Made by a program: the position numbers and the translations under genes. This document shows positions 1 to 10,905 of a stretch of 64,000 bases of DNA, one piece after another; positions within the stretch are counted from its first letter, which is position 1, and each line of letters starts with the position of its first letter. The notes under the pieces are model-generated. The model saw only the letters and a program-made list of their open reading frames with translations, did not search any database and was not told the DNA's origin. The stretch is taken from positions 231,623,127-231,687,126 of the forward strand of contig OV884056.1 in NCBI GenBank assembly GCA_930367215.1. The letters run 5' to 3'. This DNA is from Pollenia angustigena (lineage: Eukaryota > Arthropoda > Insecta > Diptera > Polleniidae).

Positions 1-150
1 ACTGAGTTTTCAACTTAAGGCAAAATTTCAAATTCTCTCTCATTTTTGTTTAAATGTTTTGTTTTCCTTTGTTCTTCATGTTCTGTTTACAAAATATATG
101 AAATTTAATGAAAGTATGGTATCATTGCTGAGCGAATTAGTGTATATTAC

Positions 151-334
151 GAGCCCTTACCGCAAAAAAACCTTAAGCGATAAAAACACAATTTTATAGG
201 AGAAAGGTATTTTTATTTTATTTTATAAAAATTTCGTATTAAAATTTTTGCTGATGCTTAGATTGTTGACCAAGACATTAATTAAAACGAAAATTTAAAA
301 TGATGTCGCTTAAGCTATTTTGCGGTTTGGGCTC
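151..334. mobile_element. Small MITE with GAGCCC inverted ends
   Basis: The ends are imperfect inverted repeats of about 30 bp. The left begins GAGCCCTTACCGCAAAAAAA and the reverse complement of the right begins GAGCCCAAACCGCAAAATAG; both continue into a CTTAAGCG motif. The interior has no coding potential. No clear target duplication is visible, so the superfamily is left open. Confidence 0.6.
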
Positions 335-642
335 AATATGTGAGATATCACGACGGCTTTTTACGACAAATTTGTATGTCAAATTGTTTAGATAATGTGG
401 CCTCGACACAATTCTGTTTGAACACTTAAGTGGATTATCCCAAAATAATTGTAACATATAATGTTATTGCAATAAGTATTTCAATTCAGCAATTGTTTTT
501 TGATATTTTAAAAATTGTCATGTTGTTATACTTTAACAACACTGGACATGGTTATTTCATATATCCGCAAGTGTTGTATACTGCAATGAGGCAAAAAGCT
601 AGTGCAACCTAAAAGACAGTTTGAAACATTTGTCAAATACAA
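335..642. other. Unassigned AT-rich stretch
   Basis: I see no gene, repeat pair or RNA here. A 60-codon open frame (430-612, +) lacks an ATG start and any recognisable domain, and is treated as chance. Confidence 0.4.
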
Positions 643-1180
643 ACAAGTAAGAAAGTATAGTCGGTCAAGCCCAACCATATGATACCCTACACCACAGTAT
701 TTAAAAACACATCATGCTTATGTGTCCATGTAAGTATGAATTTATCTATGCTTATAAACTTCATGAAAATCGGTTTGAAAGTTTGTGAGAGGCAGAAATT
801 GCCCCCTGCCTCCCCTTGTGGTTCTATTTTTTAAAAACTGTATAGCTAATGTGTCCCTATAGATATGGATCTATCTATGTTTTAAATTTCATTAAAATCG
901 GTTTGAGAGGCAGAAATTGCCCCTATCTCCCCTCGTAGTCCGATTTTTTTAAAAATTTATACATTTTGTGTCCATATAGATTTGCGAACAAGGTTACATG
1001 GACAGCCAGCCAGCCAGCCAGGCAGCCGGGCAGCCAGCCGGACATCGTTAGTTCGACTCAGAAAGTGATTCTGAGTAGATCGGTATACTTTAAGGTGGGT
1101 CTAGGAACACTATTTTAAGGCGTTACACACATCAGCACAAATGCATAATACCCTCTCCTCTATTGTGGTGTGGGTATAAA
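643..1180 (+). repeat. TATACCC/CTTGTTT-type repeat, subtype 1, copy 1
   Basis: The copy runs from AACAAGTAAGAAAGTATAGT, through a hairpin-like GTCGGTCAAGCC segment, to GGTGTGGGTATAAA. It includes a (CAGC)n tract near 1005-1040 and repeated 'GAGGCAGAAATTGCCCC' modules. Further copies lie at 54681-55379 (inverted), 59500-59604 (end fragment) and 59913-60413. It is read on the strand opposite to the usual TATACCC...CTTGTTT orientation. No coding capacity; a non-autonomous interspersed repeat. Confidence 0.75.
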
Positions 1181-1440
1181 AAGGAATAAAAAGTCAAAAT
1201 TTTAAATATTTTCGACATGTTTGTATTTGTTGTTGACATAGAAAATAAATGTGTTTTTCTAATCTTCAGGCAATGTTTATCCGTTTCACAAATGGTCTAC
1301 TAAATCACAATGGCAAAGGTGTCATTTGTTATGTTGATTTTTATCAAACATTAAAATGTTATTTAATGAATTAAAAAATAATAAGAACATTAAAAAAAAA
1401 TTTTTTTAAGAAACGCTTTTCTTAAAAAATAACATTTAAA
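1181..1440. other. Unassigned stretch
   Basis: AT-rich, with an A/T-rich inverted segment near 1390-1440 next to the tandem array. No gene or repeat copy recognised. Confidence 0.35.
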
Positions 1441-2409
1441 AAAAATTTTGCCACCCCCCCCCCCCTAGATTTTATCCTGGCTACGCCCATGTATTCGTGT
1501 ATTGTCATCGGGAATATGTATGTCTGCAAAGTTTCATCCATTTGCATTGAGTAAAAGGCGGTCAAAAAAGCATTTTACCAAAAAAAAATTTTGCCCCACC
1601 ACACCCCCTAGATTTTATCCCGGCTACGCCCATGTATTCGTGTATTGTCATCGGGAATATGTATGCCTGCAAAGTTTCATCCATTTGCATTGAGTATAAA
1701 GCGGTTAAATTAACGTAACAAGATTTGATTTTCCGAAGTGAAGCTAAAGAAAAGGTTTTAAAAATTTTGCCCCCCCCCCCTTAGATTTTATACTGGCTAC
1801 GCCCATCTATTCGTGTATTGTCATCGGGAATATGCATGCCTGCAAAGTTTCATCCATTTGCATTGAGTAAAAGGCGGTCAAAAAAGCATTTTACCAAAAA
1901 AAAATTTTGCCCCACCACACCCCCTAGATTTTATCCCGGCTACGCCCATGTATTCGTGTATTGTCATCGGGAATATGTATGCCTGCAAAGTTTCATCCAT
2001 TTGCATTGAGTATAAGGCGGTTAAATTAACGTTACAAGATTTGATTTTCCGAAGTGAAGCTAAAGAAAAGGTTTTAAAAATTTTGCCCCCCCCCCCCCCT
2101 TAGATTTTATACTGACTACGCCCATCTATTCGTGTATTGTCATCGGGAATATGCATGCCTGCAAAGTTTCATCCATTTGCATTGAGTAAAAGGCGGTCAA
2201 AAAGCATTTTACCAAAAAAAAAATTTTGCCCCACCACACCCCCTAGATTTTATCCCGGCTACGCCCATGTATTCGTGTATTGTCATCGGGAATATGTATG
2301 CCTGCAAAGTTTCATCCATTTGCATTGAGTATAAGGCGGTTAAATTAACGTTACAAGATTTGATTTTCCGAAGTGAAGCTAAAGAAAAGGTTTTAAAAAT
2401 GTTTTTTTT
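1441..2409. repeat. Tandem array with alternating 143-bp and about 175-bp monomers
   Basis: The shared motif TAGATTTTAT recurs at 1466, 1609, 1782, 1925, 2101 and 2244, so spacings alternate 143, 173, 143, 176 and 143. Monomer A ends in 'AAAAGGCGGTCAAAA' and monomer B in 'GATTTTCCGAAGTGAAGC'. Both run into poly-C tracts of varying length. The near-identical 63-codon frames at 1502-1693, 1818-2009 and 2137-2328 are a by-product of the repeat, not genes. The 316-319 bp double unit is a higher-order repeat like those of satellites. Confidence 0.9.
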
Positions 2410-4080
2410 CAACACATTACATACACACTTTTTCTGTTAATTGGCGAGTAATTTCCCTACCTGACAGCTAGTACTCGCCAAAAAAAGTTACAGACACAGA
2501 TTAGTGAGAAAAATAGCTGTTTGTTTCAATATATGGCATTTTTGTTTCATTTCACAAAATTCAATCGAAAAGTTTCTCGACGCGAGAGTTATAGAACATG
2601 GCCACAGTTTTAAAAAATTTTGATAATTCTATTTTAATTGGGGTAGCGTAGCGTTACGAGTATGACTAGTTTTAAATCAATTTAACTTTAAAAACATAAT
2701 ACAAAAACAACTTTTATTTGTTGTTATTATTATGAAACTAAAACTTTTGTTTGCCGAAATATAAATTTGTACAATAAACTATATTTCCATTAATTTTTCG
2801 CTTTTAATTTTTCGCTTTTAATATAAATAAAACAACAAAATGCCTTTCCAGAAATTCCTTAAAACTAAAGTATAATTTAATACTAAATATTAATAACTTT
2901 AACAAATTCTTCAACTTAAATAATAATAATAAAAAACCGAAAAACTCCATCATCAACAAATACATTTTGTAATATATTAAAAATAGCTACAGAAATTTTA
3001 TCTACAGCATTTCCTTGCCTTGCAATTTGTGTAAAATGTACTATAAATAAATGACCTTGCAACAACATACAACATCTTGTGCAACTAGGTGTAGTAAAAT
3101 CATCCTCCATCTATAGTTGCAGGATTTGCCAGCAAAACATCGAACACCTTGCCACTGGCAGACGCACATCTCAGACATCTTGTGAAGATGTTTAAGCTCT
3201 TAACAACCTGCCCAAACTACCGAACCCTTAACTTCAACCCGCTCTGCTAGAGAATTTGTTGATGGAAAAATGTATTCTTGTGTTAAAACCCAGATGGTGA
3301 GATGAATAAATGAATGATGGCTGGATGATGCTTGAATAAATGGATGGATGTTAGGGATGTTTTTCGTAATGTTTTTCCTTTTTTTTGATTTTTTTCTGGG
3401 TAAATGGAAAAACAGCAATCTCAAACAAAATGTCTTATTATTTCGTCTTTACTAGAGTTAAGAGATAATTTGATTTTAGTTTTTCGTTTTTTTTTCAATG
3501 TTGCTATAAAAAATTCACAAGACATGAAATCAGTCAAAAGTAGTGAATATTTATTTGAAAAAAAAAACACACAATCTTGGACTGAATGCAACGAAATGCA
3601 AAAAATCGTTAACAACAATTTTGGTAAGCAGTGTAAAAGATGTTCAAAATGAAAATGGATTTCACAGGGCAACACACCAAAATTTTTCAGACTTCTTTCC
3701 ATTGCTTTTGATTAAACTGATAGTTCTGATAACGATGGCATTATTATTTTTTTTTAAGCAGCTCTAGTTTTGAAGATAAAGTGAGACACATTTTTGCATA
3801 ATTTACACCACTTTTTGTACTTTTCGCTTAATATTTCTCGAACGAGCCTATAAATCTTAAAATATTTTCTGATTTATGAATTTAAACAAAAATCTCTTTT
3901 GTTATAGTACAGTTACACTAGTGAGTATATCAGCTTAGCTAACAAGGATGTTCAGATTTATGTTATTTTAGGTTAGTCCTTAAAACTTTGAAAAATCGAA
4001 CGTTTTTCCCACATTTTTCAATGAATGCATAAATTAGACATTTCAAAGAACATTTCAAAATAAACGGAACATATTTTAGC
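2410..4080. other. Unassigned AT-rich stretch
   Basis: No gene recognised. Frames near 3404-3652 (+) and 3421-3702 (-) overlap head to head in AT-rich sequence and lack domain signatures. No repeat copy from elsewhere in the window was recognised. Confidence 0.35.
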
Positions 4081-4733
4081 GTACGGCTCACACACCCAGA
4101 AACCATATCTATTTTTTTAGTGTTTGTGTATTAATACACAGCCCTTAATACCGTTCATTACTTTTTTCAGGCAGTGTTCAAAATAAACATTAAATATAAT
4201 TTCTTAATAGTGTTTGTGAAGTAAATCATAAAAAATTACATTTCTCTGTTGTGAACTTCGAACACAAAAAATAATACTGTACTTATCCAACTCAACAAAA
4301 AGATGAGAACATTTAATTTCGTTCTGTTTATCTTTAAAGCACAAGCTTTATGTGTTGGGGTCAGAACATTCATGTTCGTTCGTTTTAATTGTGCTTAGCA
4401 CCTTTTTGGCTGAACTAAACCAAATTTTTTTTACGAAAACAAAATAGGTACACATACAAAAAAAAAAAAAAAGAAGCCTGCGGAAAAATTTTACACATAC
4501 AAAACATGTGCACAATACAAACACAATCTATTCGCGCTGTGGTCGTTGCTATAATTTTTGCTTGCGCTTTTCATTATCAATATATAAAAAAGAAAAACTG
4601 GTTTTATAACGAATAACAGAAAACTCTAAAATGTTCACATGTAGAAGGGAAAGTTTCAAAAATTTCAATTTTGTTGTGGGAGCCCATAATTTAAAACCAG
4701 GGTAGCAAAAATTTTTTTTGGTCAATGACAAAT
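4081..4733. repeat. Dispersed repeat with CGTACGGCTCACACACCCAG end, copy 1
   Basis: The left end GTACGGCTCACACACCCAGA is the reverse complement of sequence at 21630-21648. The middle (from about 4195, around 'CAACTCAACAAAAAGATGAG') aligns in direct orientation with 20762-21090. The family therefore has inverted ends and at least two copies here. The right boundary is uncertain. Confidence 0.55.
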
Positions 4734-4799
4734 GAAGAAGTGGAAGAAATGTCAGTTTTTCTACTTTGACTGCAGTTTTTTAAGCGCTGTTTAATACGC

Positions 4800-5793
4800 A
4801 CATTGTCAGCTCAGAATTGGTTTGACCTACCGACCATTTTTAAAATAATTTAGATAGGTATGGGGTATATATATTTTGAATACCCCCTTTTTGAATCCAA
4901 AATCTGTTTCGCGAAATTTTTTGTGGTTTCTGAGATATTCATTTAGGACATTGCATGTTGAATTTTATGTTTTGAGGTCAAATATTAACGATAATTAAAA
5001 AATACCAGTTGTAGAACCAAAAAGCTGAAGAAAGATATTAAATTTCCCGTATTTCCATTTTTGGTACTATTTTTCCCCCCATTATAGTATCAAAAATTGC
5101 AAAATGCAAAATGTTTTGTAAAAAAGTACCAAAAATAGTTACGATTTTTACCATTTAAACGTTCGATTTTCGAAAAAGTACCAAGCTTGTACCAAAATTC
5201 AGGTTTTACCGGTTTTCACCCTTAAGGAGCCGAATTTTAAAAAAGTACCACACACCTGTCCACTTATTTTTCAAAAGAACAACGATATGTATTACAGTTT
5301 TTTTGTATCTCTTTTAGTTTTGGAGATAAAAGGTTTCCGAATTTACCCTTTTTTACCCCCTAAACATTCGAATTTTTAAAAATCCCGTCTTAGTGGATCG
5401 ATTTGGGGAGAGATCCACCTCCGGTCCAAATTTCAAGTCTTTAGCTTCAGGCGTTTAGGCTGTGCGATGATGAATGAGTCAGTCACTCACGCAATAAGTA
5501 TACTTATGCAGCACAAAAAGCCACTTTTTAATTTTTTTTTTAGAAAAGTGGCGTATGCGGCACAAAACAATATTTTTAATTTTCAAAAAAATACTATTAA
5601 ATTCTAACTTTATTCATGAAAGTGCGCAAAAATTTAAATTTTTCTTCAAAACATATACCGGAAGCAGTGGCAAAAATATAAAAAATTCTATCGGGTACAT
5701 TTTGAGAAATCTTTATGTAAATCTTCTTTGTCGTTTGTCTCCACTCCGACTTTTTGGCATATGCGCCAAGCCAATTCTGACCTGACGACTTGT
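4800..5793. mobile_element. TIR element, QNKN-transposase family, short copy
   Basis: The left end ACATTGTCAGCTCAGAATTG and the reverse complement of the right end ACAAGTCGTCAGGTCAGAAT form the TIR. The first 165 bp and last 300 bp match, in inverse orientation, the ends of the larger element at 46376-48068. The 300-bp end includes the paired 'GTGGCGTATGCGGCAC' and 'AAAAAGCCACTTTTT' segments. The interior (about 4965-5490) is different sequence that also occurs at 5818-6345, so this copy has lost or replaced the transposase region. Confidence 0.65.
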
Positions 5794-6345
5794 CAATGAA
5801 TTTAGAAAAAAGGGCTTGCAAAAAAGTACCAAAAATAAGTACGATTTTGACCCCTTTCAAAAATTGTATGTCTTGGATAAGTTATGAATGTGATATAATT
5901 TTTATTTCTATGTTTGTTGGTTAAAAAGATAGATGGGGTGGAAAAAATTTCCAAAATAAGAGTTTTTACCCGTTTACTCCACAAAAGAGCAGGGGGCTAA
6001 TTCTGATAGTCGTGATCGAATAATATCGATTTGACTGAATGCATAAGAAATAAAATTGCTTTAGAATCAAAAAAGTATTGGATCACGACTGCCAAAATAA
6101 GCCCCCAGAATTTCGAAAACTGTCCGCATGAACACGATAAGTACTAAATTTTTTTTGTATCATTTTTACTTTAGGCGATATGAAATTAACGAATTCACAA
6201 TCTTTTACCCGTTTTTACTCCCTAAACATTCGAAATTCCAAAAATCCTCTTTTAGTGATCCGATTTGGCAAGAGGCCACCCTCAGATCCAAATATCAACT
6301 TTTTAGCTTCAGACGTGTAGGCTGTGCGATGATGAACCAGTTAGT
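5100..6345. repeat. Twice-present 'AAAAAGTACCAAAAAT' repeat module
   Basis: Two related modules, at about 5100-5490 and 5818-6345, share 'AAAAAAGTACCAAAAATA', 'CCCTAAACATTCGAA' and 'AGGCTGTGCGATGATGAA' in the same order. They are separated by one end of the TIR element at 4800-5793. No coding capacity seen; related text ('GTTTACTCCACAAAAGAG') recurs near 26391. Confidence 0.55.
5992..6106. mobile_element. 115-bp MITE with GGGGGCT ends
   Basis: The inverted ends are GGGGGCTAATTCTGATAGTC on the left and, reverse-complemented, GGGGGCTTATTTTGGCAGTC on the right, each followed by GTGATC. It sits inside the repeat module above, so it inserted later. Confidence 0.65.
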
Positions 6346-6544
6346 CAATAACTTAAAAATTTTAAATATGTAAACTGATGGAGTTAAAAACTGGAAAATT
6401 TAAAGTAATTTTTTTAATCAATGTACTAAACAAGAGATAGAATACAATCTTATATTATATTCGTAATCAGAGGACAGAAAAAATTATTTCGAAAATTGAC
6501 ATAAAAAAAGTTTTAAAGACTTAACCAGAAATACAAGAATTGTA

Positions 6545-7268
6545 CAGAGACCGCAAATAACAGTTATATTGGAATTTTAAAACAAAAAAAGCACATAGAA
6601 GTAAATGTCGAAAAACTTATTCAAGTACTTCATATTGTTCCTTATGCACTTGTCAATGATAAAATATATTGATTTTTATAATTTTGATTTTTATATAAAA
6701 ATCAAAAATAACAGTTATTTTTTGATTTTTATTTTTTTGAACCAAAATAACTGTAATTTTTTGATTTTTATTTTTTCGATCAAAAATAACAGTTATTTTT
6801 TGATTTTTATTTTTTTGAGCAAAAATATCAGTTATTTTTTGATTTTTATTTTTTCGAGCAAAAATAAAAGTTATTCTCTAAATAAATGTACGTGATTTAA
6901 TAATTTAGTTGACTTGAAATTTTTATTTTAGTGTTTAATTATCATTGGAATTCCTTATGCACATTAAAATAATTATTAAAGTCATCTAAATTATTAAAAC
7001 ACGTAAATTTATTAAAAGAATAACTTTTATTTTTGCTCGAAAAAATAAAAATCAAAAAATAACTGTTAAATTTGTTTAAAAAAATAAAAATCAAAAAATA
7101 ACTGTTAGTTTTGATCGAAAAAATAAAAATCAAAAAATAACTGTTATTTTTGTTCAAAAAAATAAAAATCAAAAAATAACTGTTATTTTTGCTCAAAAAA
7201 ATAAAAATCAAAAAATAACTGTTTTCATCTGACTTTTATGAAAAAAGGCATAACTGTTACGGTCCCTG
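6545..7268. mobile_element. hAT-type non-autonomous element, copy 1 (8-bp TSD)
   Basis: It is flanked by an exact 8-bp duplication, GAATTGTA, at 6537-6544 and 7269-7276. The ends are CAGAGACCG and, reverse-complemented, CAGGGACCG; CAGRG ends plus 8-bp duplications are the known hAT hallmark. The interior is a large palindrome. Each arm carries four to five 39-bp units (around 'CAGTTATTTTTTGATTTTTA'), so both strands give 13-residue-periodic frames (6605-6895 and 6942-7211) that are not genes. No transposase. Confidence 0.9.
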
Positions 7269-7276
7269 GAATTGTA

Positions 7277-7733
7277 ACATCCTTGCAATCACAATAAGAT
7301 ATCGTGTATGTTTAATAATATTTAACACAATCCTGAAATTTTAAGTGAAAATTTTAAATTGGCAACACTGCTTAGTTTATTTTCATTTGCTTTCATGAAA
7401 TTGCCAAAAAATCGCCCTGCTGAAATTTTCATTGAAAGTTGGACCTAAAGTAAAAAAATGTAAATGTGTTAGTGAAGAAGTGTGAGAGTATTGCGGCAAA
7501 TATTGAAAAGACCGCAAGTGGCAGGCCTTTTTGAAGGCCTCTATACTCCTGTCTAAAAAATTCGTTTCGTATGATATCTTGCCTTAAGAAGAATACTTTC
7601 TAGATGGTTTAAATTTCTCTTTGAAAGACCTTCCAAAATAATCAGTACACATTCGCTACTCCCTTTTTTAAGAAGGGAAGTTGTTCAGGTTAATTTTTTT
7701 AATATACCTTTCTTACTCCCTTCTTTGGGAAGG
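7277..7733. other. Unassigned stretch between hAT copies
   Basis: It contains 'GGCAACACTGC' near 7362, a phrase common near fly repeat ends, and two pyrimidine/purine-rich 'AAGAAGGGAAG'-like segments near 7671 and 7726. No gene seen. Confidence 0.35.
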
Positions 7734-7741
7734 GAAATAAG

Positions 7742-8239
7742 CAGGGACCGTAAAAGTTATTACTTTTTTCATAAAAGTCAGATGAAAACAGTTTTTTTTT
7801 GGAACAAAAATAACTGTTATTTGTTAATTTTTATTTTTCCGATCAAAAATAAAGTTATTCTCTAAAGAAATGTACGTGATTTAATAATTTAGTTGACTTT
7901 AAATTTTTATTTTAATGTGCAGTTATCATTGGAATTTCTTATGCACGTTAAAATAATTATTTAAAGCAACTAAATTATTAAATCACGTACATCTCTTTAG
8001 AGAATAACTTTTATTTTTGCTCGAAAAAATAAAAATCAAAAAATAACAGTTATTTTTGTTAAAAAAATATATATCAAAAAATAACTGTTAAGCTTGAAAG
8101 AAAATATAAAAATCAATATATTTTATTATTGACAAGTGCATAAGAAACAATATGGTATACTTGAATCAGTTTTTCGACATTTACTTCTATATGCTTTTTT
8201 GTTTTAAAATTCCAATATAACTGTTATTTTCGGTCCCTG
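7742..8239. mobile_element. hAT-type non-autonomous element, copy 2 (8-bp TSD)
   Basis: An exact 8-bp duplication, GAAATAAG, lies at 7734-7741 and 8240-8247. The ends are CAGGGACCGTAAAAG on the left and, reverse-complemented, CAGGGACCGAAAATAACAG on the right. It is inverted relative to copy 1 and has fewer 39-bp units. It shares the subterminal 'GTTTTTCGACATTTACTTCT' segment with copies 1 and 3. Confidence 0.9.
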
Positions 8240-8409
8240 GAAATAAGTTATTATTAAAGGAAGTGGGGAAGGGCCAATGACAACCTGTGTAAATACAAAA
8301 TAAGTATGGAATGTTGCGAGAAGGGCTTGTGTCTTCTTAATAAGGCCTTCTTTTAGGCCTCTTTACTCATTCTATTTACCGCTGGGATTACTTTCAAGTG
8401 TAAATGCTA

Positions 8410-8648
8410 CACAGAAAAAAATTTTTGCGCAAGTAAAAGAATTAATCAAAAATAAAATCAGTTTTAATTAAATATTTAATCAGGTGAATTAAAATTTTAA
8501 TCAAGTTTATTAAATGTTTAATTGACAACATTTCAATTAAACGTTTAATATACCTGATTAAATATTACATTAACCTGATAAAATATTTAATTAAAACTGA
8601 TTTTATTTTTGATTAATTCTTTTACTGGCGCAAAAATTTTTTTCTGTG
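8410..8648. mobile_element. 239-bp palindromic MITE, TA-flanked
   Basis: The ends are CACAGAAAAAAATTTTTGCG and its near-perfect inverted mate, flanked by TA at 8408-8409 and 8649-8650. The arms (about 75-80 bp) are almost perfect reverse complements, so a transcript would fold into one long hairpin. TA target and CACAG-type ends fit Tc1/mariner-type MITEs, though the family is unproven. Confidence 0.8.
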
Positions 8649-8811
8649 TAAGTGAGCTTCAAAATTGCTTTAAAATTTTGTCATAAAAATGTTCGCTATC
8701 GAAAATTTGATTCCCAAATAAATAATTTTAATTTGTGTCAAATTTATTTATTTACAATTTAAACAAACTTTGTCTGGTTTTTAATATTTCAAAATATTTT
8801 TTTAACTTACT

Positions 8812-8953
8812 GCCTATTTACGGTGTGCGAAAGAATTAATTCTTTCGTGCAACTTCATTTAAAACAAAAACAAATTCTAAAAACTTTGTTTTTGTTTTAA
8901 ATGTAATTGTTCGAAAGAAAGAATTCTTTCGCACATCGGAAATAGGCTATAAA
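8812..8953. mobile_element. Inverted-repeat MITE with GTGCGAAAGAATT arms
   Basis: The left end GCCTATTTACGGTGTGCGAA pairs with the right end (reverse complement GCCTATTTCCGATGTGCGAA). The inner arms hold complementary TTTAAAACAAAAACAAA segments. The right half recurs at about 54140-54220, so this is a mobile family. Confidence 0.7.
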
Positions 8954-9159
8954 TTGTCTTAAAATTTAAATATTAATTAACCTTAAATACCTGCACGACA
9001 TAAATTTCATAAGGTAAATCTGAATTTGACGTTTTTTTCGCTTTTTATAAATAATTCAATTGTCCACCTTAAATTATTGGCTGTGTAGACATAAAAGAAA
9101 GGTAAAAAAACTTTAATAAGCAAAAGATTAAACACGGAAAATAAAATTTGAAATTCGCG

Positions 9160-9233
9160 GCGACCTTAGGACAACAAGGTTCCATTTGCACCTAAACTTC
9201 ATGTCAGATAAAACCTTGTTGTCCTAAGGTCGC
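9160..9233. repeat. 22-bp perfect hairpin
   Basis: GCGACCTTAGGACAACAAGG plus TT at 9160-9181 is exactly complementary to 9212-9233, with a 30-nt loop. No coding sequence surrounds it. It could be the core of a MITE. Confidence 0.75.
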
Positions 9234-9584
9234 TAATTGTTGCTATACAAATAATTTAAATACACACAGCAATTTTTCTCGCTTAATTCATAAGTTTATG
9301 GAAGAAAGGAAAGAACAAAACTAAAAACAATTTTGAGAAGGAAAGAAACCAAAATAAATATTGAAATTGAAAAACAAATTTATTTAACTTTGCTTGTTGG
9401 TCACGTTTTTTTTTTGACAAATATTTGACAAGTGTGACCGTAGCTTTAGTGTTCGCTTATTGGTTAGTTTAAAAACCATGATATGTTTGGTATAGATTCT
9501 AAAATCATATGTCTTTATATCCCTCCTTTAAAAAGGCTCATATTATAGTAAGCGCTATGTTGCCCAACTAATATCAATATTATA

Positions 9585-10515
9585 TAGTTAACTAGCTTAA
9601 CCCGGTGCGCTTCGCTACACTGCTTAAACCACTTCTTCAGTTGAGAGATATTTAATATATGCATCCTATGGGAAGTATTTCCCCCTGTGCCTACCCGCTT
9701 TATTATTATTTTCAAAAGTGTAGTATACCATAAGAGTGACTTCTACAAAGTTTGAACATTCTCACAATAACAGTTCTTAAGATATGCGATATAACACATT
9801 GGCTTCCTATGGGGAAAACCACTTCCCCCGCTGCTATTTTATTTGAATTTTTGGGCTCAGAATATCCTACTACCAAAAGTTCAACAAAATGCGTGCAGCG
9901 GCTCTTAATTCTATTTCTATCTATTAGGGGTACTGCTCCTCCGCTGTCCACCCCGCCCATTACTATATTGAAATTTAAAGTTTGCCATAATAGTAGCTTT
10001 AACCACGTTTGAAGACTTTCCCTTTAATAGTTCTTCAGTTAAGCGATATTTAATATATGCATCCTATGAGAGGTATTTCCCCCCTGCGCCTACCCGCTTA
10101 ATTTTTGTTTTCAATAGTGTAGTATACCATAAGACTGACTTCTATAAAGTTTGAACATTCTCACTATAACAGTTCTTAAGATATGCGATATTAAACATTG
10201 GCGTCCTATGGGGGAAACCACTTCCCCCGCTGCTACTTTATTTCTATTTTGGGGCTCAGAAGATTTTACTACCAAAAGTTCAATAAAATGCGTGAAGCGG
10301 CTCTTAAGATATGCGATATTTAATATTGGCATCCAATGGGGGGTACCAATTCCCCTGCCCCTATCGAAAAAATAAGTAGCCTATTTTATTTTTTGGGCTC
10401 ACGTGATGCTGCTGTTCAGAAAAATCGGTTCAGTAGTTTAGGAGTCTATAAGCCAACATACAAACAAACAAACAAACAAACAAACAAACAAACAAACAAA
10501 CAAACAAACATTTTT
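9585..10515 (+). repeat. Module repeat starting AACCCGGTGCG and ending in (CAAA)n
   Basis: It starts near 'CTAGCTTAACCCGGTGCGCT' and ends with 'TCGGTTCAGTAGTTTAGGAG' and a (CAAA)n run at about 10461-10510. Two internal modules (about 9650-10010 and 10050-10320) share 'CAGTTCTTAAGATATGCGAT' and 'CCACTTCCCCCGCTGCTA'. A related copy begins near 44850. The (CAAA)n tail suggests retroposition, but no coding sequence remains. Confidence 0.65.
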
Positions 10516-10902
10516 CATTTTTATATATATGATTTTTCGTGAACACTCTTTACAAATGTAATTTCAAAAGCACGCGCAAATACAAAACTTGACTACTGCC
10601 TACTTCAATATTTAATGCTGGTTATTCATAACGTTATAATTGTTATTTAGTGCAAACAGAAATGCATTTTCATCCAAATACAGTTCAAGTATCATAAAAA
10701 AGAAGGAGTGAGTGAGATGGTTAGAGAAATTGAGGTCAACTGTAATGGTTAGAATATATAATTCGTACATATTGTATAAATCTATCCTACTTATATATTT
10801 GCTCAAAATTCATTAAGCACTAGTTTTAAGGCCATTTGTACTAAACAAGTCCAAGTAGGTGGTTAGTTAAATCGCATTTCAATGTTATTTACGTTACAAA
10901 TC
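10516..10902. other. Unassigned stretch
   Basis: No gene or recognisable repeat; AT-rich sequence up to the target duplication of the Harbinger-like element. Confidence 0.35.
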
Positions 10903-10905
10903 AAT

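Noticed and set aside
1502..2328. Three near-identical 63-aa frames
   Set aside because: They are produced by the 316-319 bp tandem unit and include simple-repeat-derived codons; no start context or domain.
6605..7211. 96-aa and 89-aa Phe/Ile-rich frames
   Set aside because: They are direct translations of the 39-bp repeat units in both arms of a palindromic hAT element.
9712..10375. Overlapping 70-86 aa frames on both strands
   Set aside because: They arise from the repeated modules of the (CAAA)n-tailed repeat; both strands are open by repetition, not selection.
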